A stretch of DNA of 64,000 bases from an uncultured Roseburia sp. (GTDB taxonomy: Bacteria > Bacillota > Clostridia > Lachnospirales > Lachnospiraceae). Made by a program: the position numbers and the translations under genes. The notes below the pieces were generated by a model that saw nothing but the letters and a program-made list of their open reading frames with translations, searched no databases and was not told where the DNA came from. The stretch's first letter is position 1. Each line of letters opens with the position of its first letter. The stretch spans positions 5,608-69,607 of the forward strand of contig CANTEO010000002.1 in assembly GCA_947652855.1 (NCBI GenBank). Reading direction: 5' to 3'. Positions 1-7,447 of the stretch are shown here, piece after piece.

Positions 1-1
1 G

Positions 2-166
2 ACGAAGATGCTCTCTAAGTGTTATAGCTTAAGGCAAATCCGTACCCCACTGCATACGCCGGAAGGGATGTTCCTGTATGGCACATATCAGGATGCGGAA
101 GGGAATTCTTATTATTATATGCCGCAGGGAGCGGAGGAGAGCATTACGTTGTCCCGGGAAATTTAA
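2..166 (+). CDS. C-terminal fragment of an unknown protein (cut by the window edge)
   Basis: An open frame runs in from the left edge and stops with TAA at 164-166, giving about 54 residues that end in ...AEESITLSREI. There is no ribosome binding site ahead of the first ATG at position 8, so this is probably the tail of a longer protein. The fragment is polar, with a run of three tyrosines, and shows no motif I recognise. It could be a secreted or cytoplasmic protein; I cannot assign a function. Confidence 0.45.
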   Translation, partial: TKMLSKCYSLRQIRTPLHTPEGMFLYGTYQDAEGNSYYYMPQGAEESITLSREI

Positions 167-208
167 GGAATCATGGAAAACGGCGGCAATCCGATCAGCG
201 CGCCCATT

Positions 209-246
209 AACACGCTCATTACAATCATAGACTGTATGAGCGTGTT
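209..246 (+). terminator. Inverted repeat, possible terminator of the leading gene
   Basis: AACACGCTCAT (209-219) and ATGAGCGTGTT (236-246) are perfect 11-bp complements. ACA/TGT extends the stem inside past a one-base bulge. Only a short T-rich stretch (TTTCTCATTTC) follows, so termination strength is uncertain. It lies 43 bases after the stop of the leading fragment. The rest of 247-447 holds no gene I can support; a TGG-TAAAGT extended -10-like element sits at 404-412, before the next gene. Confidence 0.4.
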
Positions 247-447
247 TCTCATTTCAGGGCAGGTAACGAGCAAGGATTTCGTTCTGTTTTAACTCGCAAG
301 CAGAGAGACTGTTATCTATGCTCAGCGTAGAGGCAATAAGCCATCAGATGGAAAGCCTTTACGAAACGTTTACAATTCCGTGAACACTTCAAAACGCATT
401 TTCTGGTAAAGTATCCATAGAAAAAAGAACGCAGGGAGGTTTTTTAT

Positions 448-1926
448 ATGAAGAGAAAAGCGGCTGCAGGCATGCTCTGCCTTACGCTCATTGCCTTTGC
501 GGGCTGTGAGGAGACGCCGGAGGATGTGATTGTCAGGGAAAAGGGGACGGATGCCGTTAGGCAGTATGAGAGCGCCGAGGATGGCGGCGCGCTGCGGGAA
601 ATGGTGAATGCGCCGGAGCATTATGCGCAGAAACGCTCGTATGAGGAAAGCGGCCTTATCATCGAAACGGACGCGGAGGTATCGTTGCCGGACGCGGACG
701 CATTGAACACCTATGCCGTTTCGGCGCGGAAGGTGGATCAGGAGCTGATTGACCTGGTGACGAAAGCATTTTTTGACGGGGCGAAAATTTATGACGGCTC
801 TTGTGCAAGGATGACGAAGGCAGATTATCAGGAGCAGATTACAAATTTAAAGAAATATAAAGCGGAGGGCAACCTTGACCCCTATGAGTATGGCTTGGAT
901 GAGGACGGCGTGGCGACGTTTGACATTGATGAGGAAATTGAGCGTGCCGAGCAGAGGATGCGGGAGGCGCCGGAAAAGGTGGAGAAAATAGAGGTGAAGC
1001 CGCAGCTTGGCATAGGGGGCGGCGATATGGGAAAAGGGGACGGGGCGTCCTCAGACGGTTTTTTTGGCAGGGTTGAGATGGGGCAGGGAACGTATCAGTA
1101 TACGATTGCCAGCAGCTCTTACAGCCCGGACATCTCGTTTCGGATTGATAAAGTGCGGGAAGACCTCACGGATCCACAGATGTTTGCTGATTGGATGGAA
1201 GGGGAATATCTGATTGGCTATGAGGGGAACCATGTCACGGAGGAGGATGTAAAGAAGCTGGCCGGCATTTCTTTTGAGGAGGCGAGCCAGATCGCACAAG
1301 AGAAGGCAGATGCGCTCTCTATGGGCCTTCAGATGACGGGATGGGATTATGCGGGGTTTCGATACGGAGAGGGGGAGCTAAAAAAAGAAATGCTGATCGA
1401 CGGCGGGTACTTTTTTTATTTTTCCAGAATGTTGGACGGCGTCCCAATCACCCATACGGCGGAATATGGCGGGGGCCTGGAGGATATGGACAGCACGCTT
1501 ACGCCGTGGGGCTATGAGCGGTTTGTCATCCTCGTTGGGGATGACGGCGTCCAAAAAGCGGAGCTGTTAAATTTTTATGACGTTGGGGACGTGCAGACGA
1601 AGCAGGTAAAGCTAAAGAGCTTTGAGGAAATCATAGGAATCTATGAGCAGATGATGGAGGTGTCCAATGCGGATGTCTTAAATTACGAGAAGCAAAGGAC
1701 TTATCACGTCAGAAAGATCGTCCTGGGCTATGCCAGGGTGTATGACCCGGTAAAAGACAACGCGTCCGGCTTGATTGTCCCAGTATGGGATTTCTTTGGG
1801 GAGTTTGATTCGGTCTCGTTAGACGGAAGTGAGACGGAAAGGAACAGTGGAGAATGGACGACCAGGAGCCTTTTGACTGTCAACGCGATTGACGGGTCGG
1901 TCATTGACCGGGGGCTTGGATATTGA
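448..1926 (+). CDS. Secreted lipoprotein of unknown function heading an ABC-type cluster
   Basis: 492 residues. The N-terminus is a lipoprotein signal peptide: basic start, hydrophobic stretch, then an FAGC lipobox placing the lipidated cysteine near residue 20, so the protein should be tethered outside the membrane. The remainder is acidic and soluble, with a Gly/Asp-rich linker around residues 190-205. From memory it resembles the DUF6034 lipoproteins of gut Firmicutes, which have no established function. The start is well supported by GGGAGG at 434-439, eight bases before ATG. Its stop overlaps the next gene's TTG start (ATTGA), so it is very probably translated with the two membrane proteins and the ATPase downstream. 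A substrate-receptor or sensor role is inference only. Confidence 0.7.
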   Translation: MKRKAAAGMLCLTLIAFAGCEETPEDVIVREKGTDAVRQYESAEDGGALREMVNAPEHYAQKRSYEESGLIIETDAEVSLPDADALNTYAVSARKVDQELIDLVTKAFFDGAKIYDGSCARMTKADYQEQITNLKKYKAEGNLDPYEYGLDEDGVATFDIDEEIERAEQRMREAPEKVEKIEVKPQLGIGGGDMGKGDGASSDGFFGRVEMGQGTYQYTIASSSYSPDISFRIDKVREDLTDPQMFADWMEGEYLIGYEGNHVTEEDVKKLAGISFEEASQIAQEKADALSMGLQMTGWDYAGFRYGEGELKKEMLIDGGYFFYFSRMLDGVPITHTAEYGGGLEDMDSTLTPWGYERFVILVGDDGVQKAELLNFYDVGDVQTKQVKLKSFEEIIGIYEQMMEVSNADVLNYEKQRTYHVRKIVLGYARVYDPVKDNASGLIVPVWDFFGEFDSVSLDGSETERNSGEWTTRSLLTVNAIDGSVIDRGLGY

Positions 1927-2819
1927 CGGCGCGGCAGATCGGTTCCGTCATCCGTTGGAATTTCCGAGGGTTTTGCAGCAATCCCAGGATTATTCTTACA
2001 TTTTTGTTCGCATTTATCCTGTGCTTCTTCTTAAGCGAGGGCGCAATGGAGGTGGCGGAGCATTTTGACGCCCCCATGCAGGCGCTTGAGCCGTTTATCT
2101 GGACATTCGGGGACGCAGGCTCCATCCTGCTTAGCTCCTTGCTGCTGATTCTGCTGTTTTTGGATTTGCCGAAATTAAGCCCGTTTACGCCCTATTTTTT
2201 GCTGCGCATGAGAAAAAGAAACTGGCTTTTGGCGCAGTTTTTCTATATCCTCCTTGTGACAGCGCTCTATATGCTGTATGTATTGGCTGTGACAAGCGTT
2301 TTATGCATGAAAAAGACGTATGCCGGAAATCTTTGGAGCAAGACGGCGGCATTGCTCGCCTATTCTGGAATGGGAAAGCAGATGTCCATCCCATCCTCCG
2401 TGAAGGTGATGGAAAGCACAAGCCCGGCGGCCTGCTGCCTTGGCGTCGTTTTGCTGTTGACGCTCTATGCGCTGACGCTTAGCTTTTTGATGCTGTATGC
2501 CCAATTAAAGGTTGGAAAAAGGGGAGCGGCGGCTTTGGGCCTTGCCTACAGCCTGCTTGGGTTTTTGCTGGATCCAAAGACGCTGGCGCAGATTTTGCGC
2601 AGGGAGGAGCATGAGATGTTTTTTATCCGAAGGGTGACGGGATGGATCAGCCCGCTCAATCATGCGACGTATGGGATGCATGACTTTGGGTACGACGTGC
2701 TGCCCTCCATCAGGCAGTCCTGCCTATTCTTTGCCGCGATTTTGCTGCTGCTTGCACTGGCGTCTTTCCATGCGCTGAAGGCCTACAATTTTCATTCATT
2801 TACGGGGGAGCTCGGATGA
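1923..2819 (+). CDS. Integral membrane protein, probable ABC-type permease subunit A
   Basis: 298 residues with about six hydrophobic segments (roughly residues 22-42, 58-80, 100-130, 165-195, 205-220, 262-285), the layout of an ABC-2-like permease, although no family motif stands out. The start is TTG at 1923, overlapping the TGA of the lipoprotein gene, an arrangement typical of translational coupling. The end overlaps the next start as ATGA. An ATPase gene lies two genes downstream, and together these could form one exporter or signalling complex. The permease role rests on topology and context, not on a recognised domain. Confidence 0.65.
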   Translation: MTARQIGSVIRWNFRGFCSNPRIILTFLFAFILCFFLSEGAMEVAEHFDAPMQALEPFIWTFGDAGSILLSSLLLILLFLDLPKLSPFTPYFLLRMRKRNWLLAQFFYILLVTALYMLYVLAVTSVLCMKKTYAGNLWSKTAALLAYSGMGKQMSIPSSVKVMESTSPAACCLGVVLLLTLYALTLSFLMLYAQLKVGKRGAAALGLAYSLLGFLLDPKTLAQILRREEHEMFFIRRVTGWISPLNHATYGMHDFGYDVLPSIRQSCLFFAAILLLLALASFHALKAYNFHSFTGELG

Positions 2820-3535
2820 GGGAAGTGTTCATGGAAAAAGCAATTTGGATTTTAACCGTGGTTTGCTTCGTTGCGATGCTGGCTTCGTTTCCGTTTTCGA
2901 AAGTCGCTAGGCCGCTTGCCGCGGGGAGCTTTTTGGAATTTTATCAGGATGCGCTGCGCTCAAGGTTTGTGCTGTTTGCGCTTCCGATTGCTTCCGTCCT
3001 TCCGGCGGGAGGGGCGTATGTCAGAGAGGCTTTGGGAGGATTTTTAAGGCTCTATTGCGTGCGCGTCAGCCGAATGGAATATATTCGGCGCAAGACCGTG
3101 CAGCTCTATGTCAGTGGTGTGGCGCCCTTTTTGCTGTCTGGGCTGGCGTTCCTTTTTTGCAATTTTTTATGCATATATCCTATAGAGGTGAAGGGAAACA
3201 TGAATTTAGAGGTTTTTGCGCAGTCGATTCTGCTGCTGCTTCGGATTTGCCTGACCGGAGGGCTGTTGGCCCTGTTTTCTGGGATCTTTGCGGCCTTGTT
3301 TCAAAACTTCTATATGGCGTATGGCCTTCCGTTTGTCTGCTTTTATCTGTTTATGATTATAAGGGAACGGTATTTGCCTGGACTCTATGCCTTATGCCCA
3401 GAAGAGTGGATTGCGTGTGAATGCTACTGGGGCGAAGACGGGAGCGGAATTTATCTATTTTTTATCGCCTTTACAGCGGCGGCGGCGCAGCTGCATGGCC
3501 TTATGCTGTGCCGTAGGCTAAAGGAGGTTGCGTGA
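2816..3535 (+). CDS. Integral membrane protein, probable ABC-type permease subunit B
   Basis: 239 residues with about six membrane-spanning stretches (near residues 7-25, 45-65, 95-120, 130-155, 160-180, 205-230). The start ATG overlaps the preceding TGA (ATGA). An in-frame ATG four codons later (MEK...) is an alternative. It is similar in size and topology to the preceding gene's product, so the two may form a heterodimeric permease served by the next gene's ATPase. No substrate can be inferred. Confidence 0.65.
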   Translation: MREVFMEKAIWILTVVCFVAMLASFPFSKVARPLAAGSFLEFYQDALRSRFVLFALPIASVLPAGGAYVREALGGFLRLYCVRVSRMEYIRRKTVQLYVSGVAPFLLSGLAFLFCNFLCIYPIEVKGNMNLEVFAQSILLLLRICLTGGLLALFSGIFAALFQNFYMAYGLPFVCFYLFMIIRERYLPGLYALCPEEWIACECYWGEDGSGIYLFFIAFTAAAAQLHGLMLCRRLKEVA

Positions 3536-4206
3536 TGTTTCGAAAATCAAATGCGGATGGGATTTGCCCTGGGCCTTATATTGAGATTGTGAATGTTTCG
3601 AAGAAATTTGGCGCGGACGTCGTGCTGCATGACATCAGCATCACGTTTGAGGAGGGGAAGGTATATGGGATTGCCGGCAACAACGGCTCCGGCAAGACCG
3701 TACTGATGAAATGCATCTGCGGGTTTCTCCCGGTTACGGCAGGAAAGATTTTTGTAGGGGGAAAACGGATTGGCGCGGATGTGGATTTTCCTGAGAGCAT
3801 TGGCGTCATCATTGAAACGCCCGGATTTCTGACGAATCTATCCGGCCTGAAAAATTTAAAGATCCTGGCGCGCCTGAAAAATCAGATTTCAGAGCGGCAG
3901 ATTCGCCAAGCGGTTAAAATGGCCGGGCTGGATCCTGACTTGAAAAAGCCTGTGTCTAAATATTCTCTTGGGATGCGGCAGCGGCTTGGCATTGCGCAGG
4001 CGATTATGGAGGATCCGAAGCTTTTGATTTTGGATGAGCCGTTTAACGGGTTAGATAAGCATGGCGTAGAGGATGTCCGAAATTTGCTGCTTTGGTTAAA
4101 GTCGCAGGGGAAGACGATTCTTTTGGCGAGCCATAACAGTGAGGACATTCAGATTTTGTGCGATACGGTGTATGAAATGGACGGAGGGAGGATGCAGAGG
4201 CAATGA
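3535..4206 (+). CDS. ABC transporter ATP-binding protein
   Basis: About 223 residues with all ABC ATPase hallmarks: Walker A GNNGSGKT at residues 48-55, signature SLGMRQR near 144-150, Walker B LLILDE at 163-168 followed by the D-loop (GLD), and the switch histidine at about 200. It would energise the two membrane proteins encoded just upstream. AAAGGAGG at 3520-3527 sits seven bases before ATG 3535 and only four before an upstream in-frame GTG at 3532, so I prefer the ATG. The gene overlaps its downstream neighbour (ATGA). The short, single-domain form fits the drug, peptide or bacteriocin-type ABC-2 group, but the substrate is unknown. Confidence 0.9.
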   Translation: MFRKSNADGICPGPYIEIVNVSKKFGADVVLHDISITFEEGKVYGIAGNNGSGKTVLMKCICGFLPVTAGKIFVGGKRIGADVDFPESIGVIIETPGFLTNLSGLKNLKILARLKNQISERQIRQAVKMAGLDPDLKKPVSKYSLGMRQRLGIAQAIMEDPKLLILDEPFNGLDKHGVEDVRNLLLWLKSQGKTILLASHNSEDIQILCDTVYEMDGGRMQRQ

Positions 4207-5621
4207 ACAGGATGCGAAGAGGGATTGGCCTGGCTTTGCTGCTTGCGTCGTTTGTCCTATCGCCTTACAGGGCCAACGCTGAGGAGCTGATTTCCATTGA
4301 CGCGAACCATAGATATGAGGGCATGGAAACGTCGTTTTCTAAGGGGTATGCGCCTTCGGTGCGAAAGGATCAGATGCGCCTTGTCATTCCGTTTTTGTCG
4401 GATGCGCCCCTGGCGCAGGAAGCGATGACGGTAGGGGTGGCGTTTGAGCCGTCTGAGAGCAGCCCGTTTGTTTATAAAAACTATCAAAAACGCGTCAAAA
4501 AGTCAAAGAAAGGCGTATATTTGTTTCGGTGTCCCATTCAATTGAAAAAAAACCGGGTCAATGGGCAGTATCCGCTGCGCGTCTATGTGCTTGCGAAGAC
4601 GGCGCAGGAGGTGATCCGGCAGGAATTTACCCTTTACATAGAGATTACGGACGGCAGGGCAAAGCGGATGGAGGAAGTTGGGGATCCCTATGGGGAGGCG
4701 CCGCGCGAGGCCGCTCCGGTGGGTTTGGAAGAGGAGGCTTCTGACGAAAAAGAGGAAGTCACCCATCAGCCCAGGATCTTGATTTGCGAAAACAGCGTTC
4801 AGGGCGGCGTCCTTTCGGCGGGAGAGCAGAAGGCTTGGGCCTTAAGCGCGAAAAATTGCAGCGGCAGCCAGCCCGTGGAAAATGTGAAGGTGACGCTGCT
4901 CTCCGAACAAAGTGAGGTTTCGTTTGAAAAAAATGCCTGGTATTTTGAGCGTGTCGCGGCCGGTGGGCAGATGGAGCTGTCGCAGACCATTACGGTGAGC
5001 CAAAAAGCGGCGGGGAATGCGGCGGCGCAGCTGCAGTTTGAATATGAGGATGGCAAAGGGAACGCATATAGCTCTACGGAAACGGTGTTTTTTTCCATCT
5101 GTCAAAAGCAGGAGGCCAGGCTTACCCATATCTCGTTCCCGGAAGGCGTATATGAGTCTGACACGGCGGCCCTGTCGTTTCAGGTGGTGAACACTGGGCT
5201 TGCAGTCATTTACAACGCCAGGGTGCGCATAGAGGGGAGGGGCCTGTTCCCGGAAAAAGAAGCGTTCTTGGGAAATTTGGAGGGCGGGGCCTCCCAGGAG
5301 GGGGAAATCGCGGTGTTTGTGGGAAACCTTGCAATGGATGCGGACGGCAATCTGGATGAAGCAGACGAAAAATATGGCGGCACGACGGGGAATGTGATAT
5401 TTTCCTATGAAAATGAACAGGGCGAGGTGACGGAGCAGTCACAGGAATTTGCTTCGGCCATTCGGAAGCCCAAGGTGATAGAGCTGGATATCGAAAAAGA
5501 GGAGCCGCAGACGAATCAGTGGTGGGTCGCTGCGCTTGCGCTTTCCATGCTTGCGCTGATTTTGCTGGCTGTTGGGCTGTATCTTCGCATGAGCCATTAC
5601 CGCAAATTGTATCGGGGGTGA
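4203..5621 (+). CDS. Secreted beta-rich protein with C-terminal membrane anchor (CARDB/S-layer-like)
   Basis: 472 residues: signal peptide (about 1-26), a long extracellular part with beta-sandwich character, and one C-terminal transmembrane helix (about 440-462) followed by a short basic tail. The middle (about 200-420) has the recurring pattern of CARDB or COG1361-type adhesion modules, including phrases like 'VVNTGLAVIYNARVRIEG'. An acidic linker lies at about 160-185. The ATG overlaps the ATPase stop. Proteins of this kind often sit beside export ABC systems in Firmicutes and are thought to act as extracellular partners. The family assignment is by resemblance only. Confidence 0.65.
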   Translation: MNRMRRGIGLALLLASFVLSPYRANAEELISIDANHRYEGMETSFSKGYAPSVRKDQMRLVIPFLSDAPLAQEAMTVGVAFEPSESSPFVYKNYQKRVKKSKKGVYLFRCPIQLKKNRVNGQYPLRVYVLAKTAQEVIRQEFTLYIEITDGRAKRMEEVGDPYGEAPREAAPVGLEEEASDEKEEVTHQPRILICENSVQGGVLSAGEQKAWALSAKNCSGSQPVENVKVTLLSEQSEVSFEKNAWYFERVAAGGQMELSQTITVSQKAAGNAAAQLQFEYEDGKGNAYSSTETVFFSICQKQEARLTHISFPEGVYESDTAALSFQVVNTGLAVIYNARVRIEGRGLFPEKEAFLGNLEGGASQEGEIAVFVGNLAMDADGNLDEADEKYGGTTGNVIFSYENEQGEVTEQSQEFASAIRKPKVIELDIEKEEPQTNQWWVAALALSMLALILLAVGLYLRMSHYRKLYRG

Positions 5622-5625
5622 AGAT

Positions 5626-6279
5626 TTGAAAAAAAGAAATGTGTATAAGGGCATCGTCTGGCTTGCGCTTTTCTTGACGGCGGCTTGGCATGCCGCGGGC
5701 AGAGCAGGCGCCTATCGAAAAGAGCAGCAGGCGTATGAATTTACGATAGAGTCCGAACTGGAGCTGACAGAAGGGATCGTGGAGGAATTAAGAAAAATTT
5801 CCGGCCTGTTTCGGTTTGACGCGGCTTTGAGCGCGTCCGTCACGCTTCAATTGGGGACGTATCGGCTGGAGACGAAGCTAAGCGGCGTGAATCTCTCATC
5901 GTATCCGCTGCAATGGAAGGACGCGCAAAAAAGCATACTGCGCGGCAATACGCCCGCGCTGTTTTTGGGGGAGGAAGTGCTGGCCTCCATGACAGATCAG
6001 GATGGACGTTCCCCTGGCCGGACGCAGGTCAAAAAATGGGTGAATGAGTATAAGCAGATATCGCTTACCGTGACGGACGAGACGGGGAAAGGAAGGAAGG
6101 CCGTTCTTTGCGGCATTCTCAAGCAGCCGGCGGACGGCGTATATATGGACAGGGATCAGATGAGGGAGGTCTTTCAAACAGCAGGCCGCGCGACAGGGGG
6201 GCGCCTTATGGTCCATGGGTTTCAGAATATGAAAAAGGCCCGCAGGCTGCTTGAGGATGCGGGCTTTGTGGTTTTATAA
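5626..6279 (+). CDS. Membrane-anchored protein of unknown function, last gene of the ABC-type cluster
   Basis: 217 residues with a short N-terminal hydrophobic helix (about 9-27) and a soluble extracellular remainder. The start is TTG at 5626, preceded by GGGGGTGA with normal spacing and four bases after the upstream stop. The region around residues 85-180 (ALFLGEEVLASM..., then a beta-rich part) faintly recalls the extracellular domain of MacB/FtsX-type permeases, but there is no second membrane segment. It ends just before the convergent asnA gene, which it overlaps by six bases. I cannot assign a function beyond probable membership of the cluster. Confidence 0.6.
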   Translation: MKKRNVYKGIVWLALFLTAAWHAAGRAGAYRKEQQAYEFTIESELELTEGIVEELRKISGLFRFDAALSASVTLQLGTYRLETKLSGVNLSSYPLQWKDAQKSILRGNTPALFLGEEVLASMTDQDGRSPGRTQVKKWVNEYKQISLTVTDETGKGRKAVLCGILKQPADGVYMDRDQMREVFQTAGRATGGRLMVHGFQNMKKARRLLEDAGFVVL

Positions 6280-7284
6280 TAATAAAATGCCGTTTCTTTC
6301 ACATTCTTCTATGATAGCCTTGGGCCAGAGCGAGGACTGCACCTCTCCGATATGCGCTTTCCTTAGGAAAAACATACAAATTCGGGATTGGCCGATGCCG
6401 CCGCCGATTGTGAACGGAAGCGTCTCTTCGATCACCGCGCTCTGAAACGGCAGCTTTGCACGCTCCATGCAGCCGGCTTTTTGCAATTGGCGGAGCAGAG
6501 CTTCTTTGTCCACGCGGATGCCCATAGAGGATATCTCAAGCGCAATGTCTAACACGGGGTAGTAGATGACGATGTCCGCGTTGAGCGCCCAGTCGTCATA
6601 ATCCGGCGCGCGCCCGTCATGCGGCTCTCCGTTTTTTAACGCGTCCCCAATCTGCATGATGCAGACGGCCCCTTTTTCTTTAGCGATCCGATATTCCCGT
6701 TCCTTTGGGGATAGCTCTGGATAGAGGTCAAAAAGCTCGCTGGTCGTGAGGAAGAAGATGTCATGGGGCAGAATCTCCTCTATGTAATCGTATTGTATGG
6801 ACATATACTTTTCCGTCTTGCGCAGGCATTTATAGACGATGCGCACCGTGTCCTTTAAGTAGTCCAATGTGCGGTCTTCCCTGCGGATGATTTTCTCCCA
6901 GTCCCATTGATCGACAAAAATAGAATGGATATTGTCAGTATCCTCGTCCCTGCGGATTGCGTTCATATCTGTGTACAGCCCTTCGTTTACGGCGAATCCA
7001 TATTTTTTTAAGGCGAAGCGTTTCCATTTTGCAAGAGAATGAACGACCTCTGCTATTTTTTCGTCCTGTTCCCGGATGCCAAAGGAGACGGGGCGCTCTA
7101 CGCCGTTTAAGTTGTCGTTTAAGCCTGTGTCGGGATCCACGAACAGAGGCGCGGATACGCGGGAGAGGCTTAGCCTTTGCGACAGGAGGCTCTGAAAGAA
7201 ATCCTTCACTGTCTTAATGGCGATTTGCGTGTCGTGCAGATTCAGCGCAGAATGGTATTCGGTTGGAATGATTAAATTTTTCAT
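6274..7284 (-). CDS. asnA: Aspartate-ammonia ligase (asparagine synthetase A)
   Basis: 336 residues, the normal length for AsnA. It makes asparagine from aspartate, ammonia and ATP in the cytoplasm and is related in fold to class II aminoacyl-tRNA synthetases. Family sequence is visible throughout: the start MKNLIIPTEYHSALNL, GLNDNLNGVERPVSF near residues 54-68, the DQWDWEKII segment, and the C-terminal GGGIGQSRICMFFL motif. AAAGGAG lies at the usual distance upstream. The leader is short (about 55 bases from the -10 element), which leaves no room for a T-box. An asparaginyl-tRNA synthetase gene is also present at 40.8 kb. Confidence 0.96.
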   Translation of the reverse strand: MKNLIIPTEYHSALNLHDTQIAIKTVKDFFQSLLSQRLSLSRVSAPLFVDPDTGLNDNLNGVERPVSFGIREQDEKIAEVVHSLAKWKRFALKKYGFAVNEGLYTDMNAIRRDEDTDNIHSIFVDQWDWEKIIRREDRTLDYLKDTVRIVYKCLRKTEKYMSIQYDYIEEILPHDIFFLTTSELFDLYPELSPKEREYRIAKEKGAVCIMQIGDALKNGEPHDGRAPDYDDWALNADIVIYYPVLDIALEISSMGIRVDKEALLRQLQKAGCMERAKLPFQSAVIEETLPFTIGGGIGQSRICMFFLRKAHIGEVQSSLWPKAIIEECERNGILLL

Positions 7285-7341
7285 GATACACGCTCCTTTG
7301 AAAATGTAGTTAACAAACGGTTACCAATAGGAAACGACCTT

Positions 7342-7350
7342 ATTATAGCA
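7342..7350 (-). promoter_or_regulatory. Extended -10 promoter element of asnA
   Basis: On the minus strand the sequence reads TGC-TATAAT, a consensus extended -10, about 60 bases before the asnA start. The -35 region is poor, which the TGn extension can offset. Confidence 0.55.
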
Positions 7351-7386
7351 TAGGAACTGAATTAATGAAATAAAAATTTAACAGAA

Positions 7387-7423
7387 ACAGCCGCAGCTTT
7401 GATTTTGCCAAAGCTGCGGCTGT
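7387..7423 (-). terminator. Strong hairpin terminator after the sialidase gene
   Basis: A perfect 14-bp stem (ACAGCCGCAGCTTT / AAAGCTGCGGCTGT) with a nine-base loop lies 25 bases beyond the sialidase stop. On the minus strand it is followed by a T-rich run (TTCTGTTAAATTTTTA). It separates the sialidase from asnA. Confidence 0.8.
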
Positions 7424-7447
7424 CCTTTTGCCGAATAGATGTGAGGC

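Noticed and set aside
173..292. A 39-codon open frame (MENGGNPISAP...) right after the leading fragment
   Set aside because: The AAGGA ahead of it is only three bases from the ATG, the frame runs through the inverted repeat at 209-246, and the product resembles nothing I know.
7285..7390. T-box leader for asnA
   Set aside because: The leader is too short and has no T-box sequence or specifier stem.
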